In this document: positions 26,601-40,900 of the stretch, piece by piece | Numbering within the stretch: the first letter of the stretch is position 1 | Layout of the letters: every line of letters starts with the position of its first letter | NCBI GenBank assembly: GCA_021292105.1 | Contig: CM037870.1 | Location: forward strand, 43,170,576-43,234,575 | Source of the DNA: Anadara kagoshimensis | Taxonomy: Eukaryota > Mollusca > Bivalvia > Arcoida > Arcidae | Direction of reading: 5' to 3' | DNA: 64,000 nucleotides | Translations under genes and position numbers: made by a program | The notes under the pieces: generated by a model | Database searches by the model: none | Seen by the model: the letters and a program-made list of their open reading frames with translations, nothing else | What the model was told of the DNA's origin: nothing

Positions 26601-29600
26601 ATCAGATCTTGGTCCTTCCTGGAACTCGACACGGTATGTGATTGGTGAATAGTCTGTAATTCTGGATGGCAATTCTACAGCTCTCCATTGTAACTTTAAG
26701 TTGTCTGGATGCATGTCAAAGATATATGGCTGCTCTGGTGGCATTCTTGGAGGAGCTAGAACAAAAAGAAACATTACAACAATAAAATTCCACATAGTTC
26801 TGGACATATAATTATTTTTAAACGTTAAACCTGTCTCAAAAGCCACCTCTATATAAGACCACCTGCATATAAAGGCCAGTATAATTTTATTCTATCTGCT
26901 CTTTGTCTATGTTATTGTAACCTGCCTGTAAGGGCCACCTGTCCATAAAGGTCACTTTTACTGGTTCCTTGGTTCGCCTTCATAGACAGGTTTGATTGTA
27001 GTTTATGTATTTAACAATCTACAAATAGTATAAATGTACAATTTACATACACAATTCATAGTTTTCTGTGATTCTACTGACATAAAAATTGGGTCTGTGT
27101 GACAGTTATCATAATCATACAAAACTTGCAATGAAAATAAAATTTATTTAAAAAAAGTAATGAAAGTAATGGGATTCACTGCTATGCCACATGCTCAATA
27201 CATGGCCGTAACTACCATTGAGGCAAGTGAGGCAGTTGCCTCACCTAGAATTCTGCCATTTTTTTTTTTTTTTTTTTTTTTTTGAAAACCGATTTAAGAT
27301 TTTATGGGAAACAGACAATAACAATAAAAACTTGAGATGTTTTTTCACATTATGAATAGCCAATTTAAGGCGTTTTATTATCGCCATAAAATGGTTTTCA
27401 CGTAATTAATTTATGGCATGCTACGCAGTTCCGAATATTCACATTATAGTCAAACTTTTACTCACTATCCCTGCAGGTTAATGCTCATGCGAGAGATCAT
27501 TCTATGCCATGAGACGACTGAAAGTGTGAAATAGATCAACAATGACTGGAACTACGTTCTGTAGCCTGTCACTGTTACATATTCATCGTGATGATGTTAT
27601 TGGAAACGTTTGTCCCGAAAAAGTCCTTAAGAAGTGGGACAGTACTGGAATTAGAAAAATCCCACTTGCTTTTGACATTGATGAATAGATTAATCGACTC
27701 GATCAGTATGTCCGATTTAGTGTCATGTATTTATTAGATGAAAATCTTCAGTCGTCGACATTTTCATTTATTGTAGTAATAATATTAGTATGCATAATTA
27801 TATCTGTCACCAACAAGTAACTCAGCTTGGTCTTTTTTTATCTACATATTCTAAAACTTTGAAAAAACCCATTTTTTCTTTATGTATGTAAAAAAGTCAT
27901 AAGGGAAGATTTAAATGCAACACATGATGTTTAACTACACCATTCACAGAATTTATTTTTATAGAGGACGTTAAGTCACTTTTGGTAGGCGGCACTTCGG
28001 TGCCTCATTGAAGAATTTCACCACAACTGACTAGATGAACATATCCAATACATCCGGAGATGCTAGCTCAAACTTTGGCATTACACTTGAAGCTTTATCA
28101 ACTTGATCTATTCCCTTCTTTCTTTTGTATACCGGGCTTCTATGACTTTGGGACTATCAATGCCCCCGGACCCCCTAGAAAAACGCGCCTATGGCGCGTA
28201 TATGCGTCTTCGGTGCATCAAATTTCTGCCTCACATACAACCAACCCCTAGTTACGGCCATGCAATATACCTTAACATTTGTGCTAGACATTTTGGAAAA
28301 CATGAATGTCCTTAATTCCCGGAATTACTGCATTTTTTATGGAAAAACATGATCTGACACGATTCATATCAAATGAAAATAATAGTTCCGCACATCCATT
28401 AGGGGGTATCACATGGTACAGCAGCAAACCCCATTACACATATGTAACTTCAAATTTTAAGGCACCTGATACAATATCAAACTGAAATTCTGTTTCTATA
28501 AGATATCAGGAGGAAAAGGAAGAAAAGTAGAAGATAAATCACATTCCAAATTACCTGCTCTTCTTGTCAGGTACACTGGCTGTGTAGGTTCACTGACAAT
28601 ACCATCAGCGACTGCTCTGACTCGGAACATGTAATCACCGTCTGGATGGAGACCCGTCACATGATAGGATGTTCTCTGTATGTTGGATACGATTGGCTCC
28701 CATGGACCAATACCTGGTGGATACTGTGTTTCAATGCGATACTGTATCACTGGTGCTCGGCCACTGCCTGCAGCAATATCAGCTGGTAACCATGACAATG
28801 CTACTGAATCCTGGGATACACCTGTTATAACTGGTTCCCTTCTTGGGAATATTGGTACTGTAAATAGATAATAAAACAACTTACACCTAGATGTAATACT
28901 TTGTGTAGAGATGAACCTGTCCTAGAGTTATAATCTATATACAAAGGCTCCTGCTTACAAAAGTACAGTAACTTGTTCTTAAAAATGTAGGCAAGTCTTG
29001 TCATACAACTGGTGTGAATTCTTGTTTTCCAAGTGCAAGAACAATGGACATGATTGGTAACCATGTTAAATGTCATCATCAAACAATAAGTTTTAAGTAA
29101 CTCATGGTAATCATGGTAATGTTCATTCTCGGATATCCAATTGCAGAAACATTTTCATATTCAGGTACAAAATTAGTTTTGATATAAGACTTAGAGACCA
29201 TTATTATTATCCATTGATCTGTAAATGAAAAATTGTTGCAATTGAAAACCAATACTGACACTCAAACTAGTATATGAATAAGATCCTTTGCACTTAAGCA
29301 GATGAACTTAAAAACCATTAGTGAATGAAAACATATTTATAATAAAACCTAGTTATCAAGTCCCTTAATAACTTTTCCATCTCATTCATCGCCACAATAT
29401 TTGGAAGTCCAAAATCTGTTTTTTCAATTTTTTCCCTCCCCGTTTATGATGCCAAAATTTTTTTGAACAAATGGTGATGATGAATTGAGATTTGATGGTA
29501 GTACCACAGTCTTCTTTGCCATTAAATAGAAATAAGCTTCTAACTGCATAGCTTTTAACTGTCAGCCATGAATCAGAGTAGATTTATCATCAGAACTAAT

Positions 29601-32600
29601 GCCCACTTCAAGCATGAAAGAAAGAGAATTAATCTTTGGCAACCATTAATTAAGAATTACCTGGTTTTCTGTATATGGTTACAGGATAAGTAGGTTCACT
29701 GACTCCAGCATCAGTCTCGGCTTTAATTCTGAACTGATACTCCTTATCTGGGCGCAAGTTCTTCACTACGTAAGATGTATCCTTGACACGGCGAGCAACA
29801 GGCTTCCAATCCTGGCCAGGTAATGTACGCATATCAACAATATAGTGAACTGGTGTCTCGTGGCGAAGATACATAGGTATATCTGCTGGCTGCCATGTTA
29901 GTTTAATAGAATCCTTGCTAAGCTCGGTTATTCTTGGTTCTCTCTGGCTTAATCTGGGTCGAACTAAACATAAAAGATAGAGTAATAAAAACAATGACAT
30001 TAATGCACTAAACTGCATATTCATCAAAATGGAAAAAGAATATTTTTCATTATTTTGTTGTTCTTGATTTTACCTACCAGAGATACATGTAAGTCACTAT
30101 AAGGTTTTCATGATAAAGCTTATTATGACCTATCTCTGGTAAGTAAAATCAAGAACAACAAATTAAAATGAAACTTGTTGCTTGATTTTTTTTAATTAAG
30201 CAAATATTTTTTATCACAAATATTGACATATATATAATGCATTGTCATAGCTATCTCAAACTAAATAGTGACACAGGACCTGCAAATTTAAGGTCTTATG
30301 TAATGCCATTTTCTACCAGTAGGTTAAAGCATAGACCTAGTAAGGGATTGATTTTTTTATCATACTTTATCAAAAAGAAAATAAATAAAACAGATAAAAA
30401 TACCTGGCATTGATGTTACAGACACAGGTGGCAAGGGTTCCATAGCACCTGCAGTTGTCATGGGAACGACCCTAAACATGTAATCTCTCTGTGGCCTTAG
30501 ACCGGTTACCCTGTATGATGTGTCTGGTACATCATAGGCTACTGGTTGCCAGTCAAGCCTTGGTGCTTCTTGGACATCAATTCTGTATTTAAGAGGCTTG
30601 TGCATTTCTAGCATAGGTCGTTGCCATGACAAGTTCAAGGATTCTGGCTGCAAATCATGTATTTTAGGTCTGCTTGGCAGGGTAGTTCTTGGCGCTGCAA
30701 AGAATAATTACATCAGCATTTTTCAAATATTTACAAGAACTAAAAAGACAATCACTATATATATAAAGATCTGAAGTAATTAGTAAACTGAGAGTACAAT
30801 GATATTTTAACACTGAAAATAAAATGTCCCTTGATGATATTTTTGACATGCTCTGAAAATAAATTTTGAGCAATTAAGTTTTTACTTCTTAGGGCGTCGC
30901 AGGTGCTTACTTGTTGACACAGTAATTAAAGAAGTAGCTATCCTAAATTCATATTTACAACTGTTAAACACTGTTGCATCAAACTGACAGGCATTCAGTG
31001 GTAAATCATATTGCATTGCAAATGATTTGACCATGCATGAAAAGTGTTGTTATTCCTGCATAGGTAACTAAGTTTTGGTTTATGTGATTTTCAACATAAC
31101 AACCAATATATCAAGTACCTGCTAAAGTGGTGAGAGACACAGGAGGCAATGCCTCTAATGGACCTAATGTTGTCTCTGGGATAACTCTGAACATGTAATC
31201 ACGGCTTGGCCCAAGTCCCTGTATTCTATATTTAGTATCAGGTACTCCTGATGCCAGAGGGCGCCATTCAAGGCTAGGTGGTGCCTGAAGTTCAATTTTG
31301 TATTTGATTGGCCGTTTTGTGTCTATTGCTGGTGGTTGCCATGCCAACTGTAAAGCTTCTGTTTCATCATACATCAACCTTGGATGATCTAAAGTTAATG
31401 GCCTACTTGGAGCTGAAAAATGTGATAAGTTAAAATAATTTTAGTTATAATTTTATAAATGTGTATGGCAAATTCTTAAATATTGGCTGTAGTAGTGTAA
31501 AACATTATGCTGAATAACATACTTAAGTGCATGGCACAAACACTTATGGCTTCTTTGCACAGGGATAAACTTCTGCTTCCTACTTTTCCTACCAACATAT
31601 GCCATTTAAATCTGGATATAAATTAAATTATCTTGATTTGGCTATATTAGACAGATTGATTTTACTTCCTATCAGTCTTAAAAGCAGTATTTTTATAGTC
31701 AATATGTTTCTTTGTTACATTTTTTCTTAAAAATGAATTCATTCTCAAGTTTCATTTTTCTTAATGAACACTTTACCTGGTAACTGTCGTCTGTATGAAA
31801 CAGGAAGTGCATGTGTTGGTGGACTGACACCATGTTGGCTCAATGCTCTAACTCTGAACCTGTAATCCCTGTCTGGCACCAGATCTGTGATACGGTAATG
31901 AGTTGTTGGAATACCACTAACGAGAGGACGCCATTCATCTAGTGGTTGTTCCTGGCCTTCTATCATATACAATAGAGGTTCTTCATCCAGATGGTATGGC
32001 GGAACTTTCACTTGGGCCCATTTAAGTCTAATACCTTCATAATCTGGTTCATATTCATCTAACTCAAACCTGTCAATTGGCACCCTTGAAGATGCTGACA
32101 AAATGAAAAAAATATGGTTAAAATTTTGACATATTTTTTAGACATTTTTCTCCTTGTTGATTCTCATACTAGTAAATTTATTTATTGTGGTTTTATTATG
32201 ATTATTAAATGTATTCGAAGCCCTGCTTAGCCAATCAAAGTCAATTGTTTACAGCATACTAATTTTCTGGAGGCCAGTGGTCTAATGCATAAGACACAAG
32301 TCTACAAATCTAGGGTCTCTCACCCGAGGGAGTGGGGGAGTGGTTTGTCTGCCGCATAATGACTCAGAAAGCTAGCACCTAAAAGTCGCCCTAAGTATGC
32401 ACTGGTACAAGGCAAAACATAAAACACACTCACACTTCAAATGCATACAGGAACTTGCTCATAGATTAATCCATAGAGATTAATAAAGTAGTTATCATTT
32501 CAAATAGCTGAAAAATTGCTGATGCGACTTTAAGCAACATTCAACAACAACAACAATGACTAATTTTCTATTAACAAGTTTTTTTTTCAGATCTAACAAA

Positions 32601-34885
32601 ACTTTTCCAAGTATTAAAAATAGGATTACTTACCTAGAGTTCTGTATAGAGAAATTGCTGGTGATGGCTCAAGCATCTTTCCGACAGGAGTACGAGCTCT
32701 AACCCGGAATCTGTAATCCTGACCAGGATGTAGATCCTTGACAAGGTATGTTGTACCAGCAATGTCACGGGCAATCTCTTTCCAGGTTTGGCTTGGTGGT
32801 TTCTGCATTTCAATCATATACATCAGTGGTGATTCATCTAGCCCAGTTGCTGGTACCTCTACTCTCTGCCAGTTCAATCTCACAGCCTCTGGTTCAATCT
32901 CCACGATCTCCGGTCTTGAGATTGGTATACCAGGGTAGGCTAAAATAAAAGTTTAAAATACTGTAAAGTACCTATATATTCAGACAGTATAATCACAAAT
33001 AATATAATTTTAGGGAAAAGTCAGAGAAAATAATAATAGTAGAGAAAAATAATCTAATATGGGGTATAAAAAACAACAACTCATAATGATGTGGAATGAT
33101 AAGTCTTTGCATCTTATTTAATTTTTTCTTCCTCATTATTTTAAGTGACAGGAGGTATTTTTCTGTATGCCAATGGGTGTGACAGGATATAAAAATGATT
33201 GTGTGCATTGGGTTTTGAATATTGAACCTCTGGTACATCAGTCAAAAGATATGAAATGCAATTCCTCTAAATACAGTATAAATCAACATATATGCAAACT
33301 AGATTAGGCCAAAAGAACATGGTTTATACACACAGATAAGCTATTATTGGCCTTATAATTGAGTCCTAGGGTAAGCTACCAGTAAATCAATGAAACAGAA
33401 GTATGGTGATCTAGGGTGACATCTTAATCACGAGGCATACCTGTAGCTCTAGGAATCCACAAGGGCTCTGTTGGTTCACTAAGACCATACTTATTCTCAG
33501 CCCGAACCCGAATGTTATAGTCCCTATCTTGTGAAAGTTCTGGCAGATAGTGACTAATATCCGAAATCCTGCTAGCGAACGGTAACCAATCAGTTCCAGG
33601 TAGTTCCTGTGCTTCAAGTCTGTATGATACTGGTAATGCTTTCTTAGCTGTTGGTAATGTTACTGCTGGTTTCCATGCCAACCTAACACTTTCTTCTCCC
33701 ATTTCTGTTATAACTGGTCTTGTAGTTGGCAGTTTTGGAGGCTCTGTAAAGAAAAGTTTATAAAGTTAAATTAAACAAAGAGATTAGTTTGTAGTATTTA
33801 TAATTTCAATGAAAGTGAACAAGTTTATTCATATGAACAAGACAACAGAACAAGCTGACATATAGTGTGAAGAAATCAAAATTTGAATATTAAAACAATG
33901 ATGCCAAAATAAATTAATGATGTTAAATTAAATGAATAGTATACTATTAAAGTTATGGAAAAATGTTTTGAAAATCTATCAGAAAAAAACATTATATTGG
34001 CAAATTCATAACCAAATTTAATCTAGAATTGAATGTAGGAATTTTTTCTGATATGAAAATAATTTCACAATGAATCAAAATTGTATCTTTTATTGAGTTA
34101 TCTCCCTTACAAAAAAAACCTGCTGATTAAAATCATTAAACATTATTGTACTAAGAAATTTAAATTTTGGTAAAGGTATAGGATAAGTTAAAACAAGACT
34201 TTTAATGGAAGTGTGGAATTTACAGAGAAAACTGAGAAATACATGTTGTTTTTAACACTCAAGTCTCCCAGTCAGGCATTGATAGGACTGGTATCTGGAA
34301 AGAGGGATGGATGTTAGTGATGTATAAGGGCTCCAAAAGAGTGAATTAACCCATCCCTTTGGTATAACAAGAAAAATTAAATAAAATAAGTTCTTGATGA
34401 TTCCTGTTCATAACTAACAACAACCAGTTACTGGTTGGAAAAATAAGTTTTGTAAAAATAAAAAAGGAAACTTACTGCTAGAATGAAAATTAAAACAACA
34501 GTTAGGTATAGGAAAAATAATTGTCACAAGATTATTATTAAATTTTTTATTATTTTCATTTGTTTTTTAAATTAATCAGGCAATATGAAGAGAATAGGGT
34601 AATTTGAGGTTGACATCTAATAATTTATACCATATAAAATCATACCAGGTTCGAGTGGCTCTGAAAAAATGATTAATGAAACAAAAATGAAATTACATGT
34701 ATATGAAATTCTATGATCATGTTTTAGAGAACCTTTTAAATTGAGAAAATAAGTATTTAATTTTTATGGTTAGTAAAAATTGTTTTGTATAATGCTATTT
34801 ATTGTGTAATAGGAGCCAAAATGTTTATGTTAAAATGCATGTGGTTGTATTTGTTCATGTGAGGAAATTTTTATCCATGTGTGCT

Positions 34886-34935
<50 letters not shown>

Positions 34936-37900
34936 ATGAATGTGTTTTCAAATACTGGAGTTAAATTTTTAAGAAACAAGATCTTGTTACAGCATCAACA
35001 AAAACATATAGTGCCTAACCTGACCGTTTGACCTTTAATTTGAATATTATATTGGTCTATTAATAGACTGTGTGATTTAGGTAATACAACATCTTTCGTT
35101 ATCATAAACACCTGATATCTTGTATCAATATATTCTCTCCTTATATATCAACTTTATATCCACTAAGTTACACAATGGATATGTCTGTTTGAACATTCAA
35201 ATTAAAGGTCAAACAGCCAGATCAAACTTGACACATACATTTAATTATATAACAATGATATACAGACATCAAACATAGTTTATGATATATATACTTACTT
35301 TTGGATTCAGGAAGTTTAAATCTCAACTTCTGAGCTTTCTCTTCTTGTACGATTTCTGAAAAGAAATGGCAGATAGAATGAGATTAATTCTATGATGATA
35401 CCATGTGCTACATACGTATATGTGTGTAGAAAAACGGACTTTAAAGGAAAAATGATAAATGAATGATAATTTTAAGGCTATTGTAAACATATTTAATTTC
35501 GCATGTATTTATTTTCATGGTATAGAAAATTTAGACATATCTGCATAGTTAAATTTTCTTGTTTTGAAACATGCACTTTATTTAACATAATAGGCATGAT
35601 ATAATTTTCTTTTGTTTTACAGACTGAGAAAAAAAACTGAAACAATTTAAACTTATCACAAACACTGAAACAAACCTGGTTTTTGTCTCTCCATAAGTAC
35701 TTGTGGGGAAGCATCACTGATTCCAAACTGATTTTCAGCCTTAACTCGGAAAGCATATTCTATATCTGGTCGTAGATTTTTAACAAGATGGGTATGGCCA
35801 TGAATTCCTGAAGCCATTTTCTTCCAATCATAACCATGAGGCAACTCTTTAGCTTCAATAACATATGTGATGTTTTTAGCTTCAGGCGGCAACTGTATTG
35901 TTGATACTGGTATCCACGACAACCTGGCAGAATCTGGTCGTACATCCAATATGGTAGGTTTTTCATGTGGCATTGTTGGTATTGCTGAAATGTAAAAGAT
36001 CACAAATTTCTAATTTTTGTTATGATAAATTACTGAACTACCTCAAATGAACTTATTAATTTTTTCACATGGCACAAAGCTGTCATATTTAAAATTTCAA
36101 AATCAATTTGTAACCTAATCTAAATTAAGATTAAGATTGAAACTTATCAAGTCACCAATTGTGATAATGAAACAGTAATTCTGATGACCATTTGTTTTGT
36201 TCCATTGTTTTCTGATGGCCACACTTTATTTATGTGTACAATGTATAACTGCTATTGATGTTCTTTGAATTACACATTCTTTTCTGTTCTTTGTTAAATT
36301 TATCAATTTTATGACTGCTGTCTAATCATTGTTCAAGAACAAAAAAAAAAGAGAACTTAGCAGTTCAAATACTAGGTTCTGAAGAGCTTAATTCTGAAAA
36401 AGTTCAACTGAATTCCTGATTCAATAACATAGGCAAATGTAGCTTTAATACCTTGTAGTTTACTGATAGATTCTCTTGATAATCGTCTTGTTGGCTGGAA
36501 AGTTGACTCTCTGTCTAGACTCTCCTTTGGAGCTAAAGAACAAAAATTACAAACTTAGAATTAAATGAAACAAAACAAAAGACAAAATTTTAAAAACATT
36601 TTCAAATTTTTAGTCTGCAATAATGAAGTAAATGCAGTTTAATATGAGAATTCAAAACAAGTGCAGTTAAGACATTACACTGCATCTTTCCTGATATTTA
36701 CCATAGTCCATCCATTATAAAGCTTCCAGGATGGCTATAACCAGAGAAAACCACATGCTTTTGGCACGTGAACTAACAAACACTAGGATCTCCCAAGTGA
36801 GATTTAAACCTAGGTGGTGAGTTGTACTGAAATGCAGAAGCTAGCCCTTTAACCATTCAAAGATCAAAGTCCCCTAGGAATATTGACTATTTTGTTCCCA
36901 AAAACTGATGTCATTTATACAAAATGTGTGCATCTAAATAACAGCAAACAGCCCCTGCTGATATCAAATTTAGGACAATTTTGAAACAAAATTTACTCAT
37001 CAATACCACCAACCAATTTTGAAACTCTAGATTTCAATGATATCCATTTGGGATTTCAAATTTAGAAGCTACATAAGAGAGGATTAAAGTGCTAAAATAC
37101 AAGGGCTCTGGATTGTTGTTTACTCACTTCCTAATCTTAGTTGACCAGTACAAGCTGTCTGTCCAGCTGCGTTAGAAACTGTACAGGTATAAACTCCTTT
37201 GTCACGTGGCTGGACATTCTTTATATGTAAAATACAGTGACCACTGCCATCTTGTGTGACCAAATAGTGACCATCAGATCTGATAGCTTTCCCATCCTTT
37301 GTCCTGAAAATATGAAATCAAGCCATGATGCCAGAATGTTATAAAACCTGATATAAAGAGACTTTTAGGGTATTTGATGGGCCAAAATCGTGACCAGAAA
37401 TATAATCTTGTGCAATAAAAAGCCATTTTACAAGCTATCCACCATTTGTTCCTTTAACTTTTGGCAATGCATATAAATTCACGTATATTATTGAGAGCTA
37501 CTATGGTAAACATAAAATCAAAAACAAACATACCAGTCCATGTTCAAATCACAATTCTAAAAGTAAAGTAAAAACTTTGAAAACTGGCAAATTAAGTTAA
37601 ACACATGAACTTCCACCAGGAAAGTGAGGCTGAGTGCTGTATAAGCAACTTCTGTCTAGCTAGCTACACACACCATATGTGAAATCAAAATTAGAATTGA
37701 AAAGAACATAGAACTAGAGATATTTTTTATATAAAAACAAATGACAACAAGCAAGAACTTAATCAAGGGAGATTATAATCAGGGTTTTCTGTAATTAAAT
37801 ATCTAGCTTTACTGGATACCAATAAAACTGATTTGTAACAGCATAACCATCCATATATTTTTGCAAATAAAAAATTAAAAGACGGTTACCTTTTAACTAT

Positions 37901-40900
37901 AATTTACCAAAGAGTATTAGGAAGACAAGCATTAGATAGATTTGACCTTTACTTACCATATGACCTCTGGTTCTGGTATACCCATGACACGACATTCAAA
38001 TTTAGCATCATTCCCCTCAGGTGCTGATACATCTTCTAATTTCTTCATGAATGATGGAGCACAACCATATTTAGCATCGAAATCTGTTTGCTTGAATCTG
38101 ATAATAACAACAATAATTTTATGTATGTAAAACAAACAAATAGTACATGTTCCTTGTGGTGACAAGAAGGTGTGAATTAAGAAGAGGTTTTGTAAATGTA
38201 TGTGTTAAAGAAAACAGAACATGTGCTCTCTCTATCGTTCTCGCGGTGTGTTCCCGAACGCCTACTCACATAAAACATTATCTCATTAGAGATGAGGATT
38301 GTGCTGCAATTAGAATCTATATGCAAGAAAAATAATCAATTACTCGTTTCAGACAAAGATGGAGCCCCGTTTGAAATAAAAATATCTGACCACTCGACTG
38401 GAATTTCCTTACCAGTTGTGTCTGCAGGACCAGAATTTTAATACTGTATTTTCAGTTTCCAGCAATACATCCAAATAACAAGAGGTCCATGGGCCTGATA
38501 CGCTCACCTGATAACTAATGGCTAGCTGATAGATTTAAAGAAAATATAGATACTGAAACCCCAATGACTTTTTTTTTACATCGTAATGACCATTGTATCC
38601 ATACCTACAACATTTTAATATACATGCCTATACAAAAAGTTATTAGTTTTTGAGATAATTAACCATTTTGGTATTGTTTTGCATATGTGACCTTGACCTT
38701 TGAACCCATGACCTTTTTCTATACATCAAAATGATCGTTGTATCAATACCTGCAACATTTTAATATACATGCCTATACAAAAAGTTATTAGTTTTTGAGA
38801 TAATTAACCATTTTGGTATTGTTTTGCATATGTGACCTTGACCTTTGAACCCATGACCTTTTTCTATAAATCAAAATGATCGTTGTATCAATACTTACAA
38901 CATTCTAATATACATGCCTATACAAAAAGTTTATAGATTTTGAGATAATTAACCATTTTGGTATTGTTTTGCATCTGTGACCTTGACCTTTGAACCCATG
39001 ACCTTTTTCTATTCATCAAAATGATTGTTGTATCAATACCTGCAACATTTTCATATACATGCCTATACAAAAAGTTATTAGTTTTTGAGATAATTAACCA
39101 TTTTAGTATTGTTTTGCATATGTAACCATGACCTTTGAACCCATGACCTTTTTCTATACATCAAAATGATCGTTGTATCAATACTTACAACATTCTAATA
39201 TACATGCCTATACAAAAAGTTTATAGTTTTAGAGATAATTAACCATTTCGATATTGTTTCACATCTGTGACCTTGACCTTTGAACCCATGACCTTTTTCT
39301 ATACATCAAAATGATCCTTGTATCAATACCTACAACATTCTAATATACATGCCTATACAAAAAGTTTATGGTTTTCCAAATAATAATTATAATCAGAGGT
39401 AAAAAATTTTAGGTCACGACCTTCACAATTGACCTTGACCTCATTTTGAAGATACTAACAAGAAGATGTCAAAACTGAAAACCCCATGTCATTATCTGGT
39501 CAAATAGTCAAGTTATAACAATTTGAAGCTATTTTACGATTTTTTCAAATTTAAACGCAAAAACGCGTAACGTATTTTTTGTCCAAATTTCACAAAATGA
39601 ACAAACTGTAGGCTTAAGACCCTAGAGAAGCCAAATATCACATCAGATTTTTTCTCAAATCAATACTTTTGGAGAAAAAGATTTTTTAAGATTCTTGCAT
39701 TCCTAGGTCACCTTGACCTAGTTATGGTAGCCATGGCAATGCCACGAACAAATCTGAATTGCACCGGCCCATATATACTTCTGACCAAGTTTCATTGAAA
39801 TCTGTCCAGTAGTTTCAGAGGAGAAGTCGAAAATAGGTGTTAACGACGCACTCACGCACGCACATACACACGCTGCGCTATGCCATAAGCTCACATGACC
39901 TTTCGGTCAGGTGAGCTAAAAATACTTCTTTCTAAGTGTCTAAAATATAAATCTGGAAACCAACACAAGAAATACCTATGATGGCTATCTCCAAGCTCTA
40001 TGTATGCCTTCATTAAAGCTGGTTTAAACTTTTACAAACATCATATCACTCCTTAATATTTGGAACATTTTTGAAAACATTTATGTCACAATTTCCCAGA
40101 GGAATGTCATTTTTTACAAGAAAATGAAAACTGATATGATTTCATATCCTTATGGCAAATAATTGTTCTGCACAAGCATTAGGGGTATCATGTGGTGCAG
40201 CAGCAAACCTCCCAAAAAAATTCAACATGTGGAGAACAATACTCTCACTAAGCACATGAAGTATGACATAAATTTGTTTTACATTGTACAGGAAGGCTAT
40301 CAAATAAGAACTTACTTTAATCACTACTTGTCATATATCTAGTTCATAACTGTTGAACAAACAAATTTTAACCTTTATCAATTAGAACATTTCGACATTG
40401 GAGAATGATACCAAAATTTGCACATAAGGTATGACAACAGCTTATTTTACATTGTGCAGTAATGCTATCAAACAGAAACTTACTTCAGTTGTTCTGACTC
40501 ATCAGGGACTTTTCTGGCTTTGGTGACCTTGACATTGCCACTACAGTAAACCTCCCCCTCTGAATTGACAGCTTTACACGTAAATTTCCCATCATCCTCA
40601 AACTGGATATCTTTAATTGTAAGTCTATAAATGTCGCCCTCCTGGCTAGTAAGGAAGCGCCGATGTGTAGGCTAAAAGCAAAGAAACATAATTAAATTTA
40701 TTGGTTTTTATGCATAACAGTGAGATCTATGTATACATAGTAAGTTTTCTGCAAACTTAAATTTAAAACACAAAATTTCTTACAGCTACAAATGGTTGTA
40801 ACTCACCTTAATGAAGAAATAACCAATCAATATCTGCCTGTGATATTTTGCTGAATAATACAGGGACCTGAACCTGAGTTCACATGCCATAGAATATCTC

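Noticed and set aside
28060..28315. Two overlapping plus-strand open frames near 28.1-28.3 kb
   Set aside because: They lie within or across the end of the 27201-28262 element and overlap in two frames without any recognisable motif.
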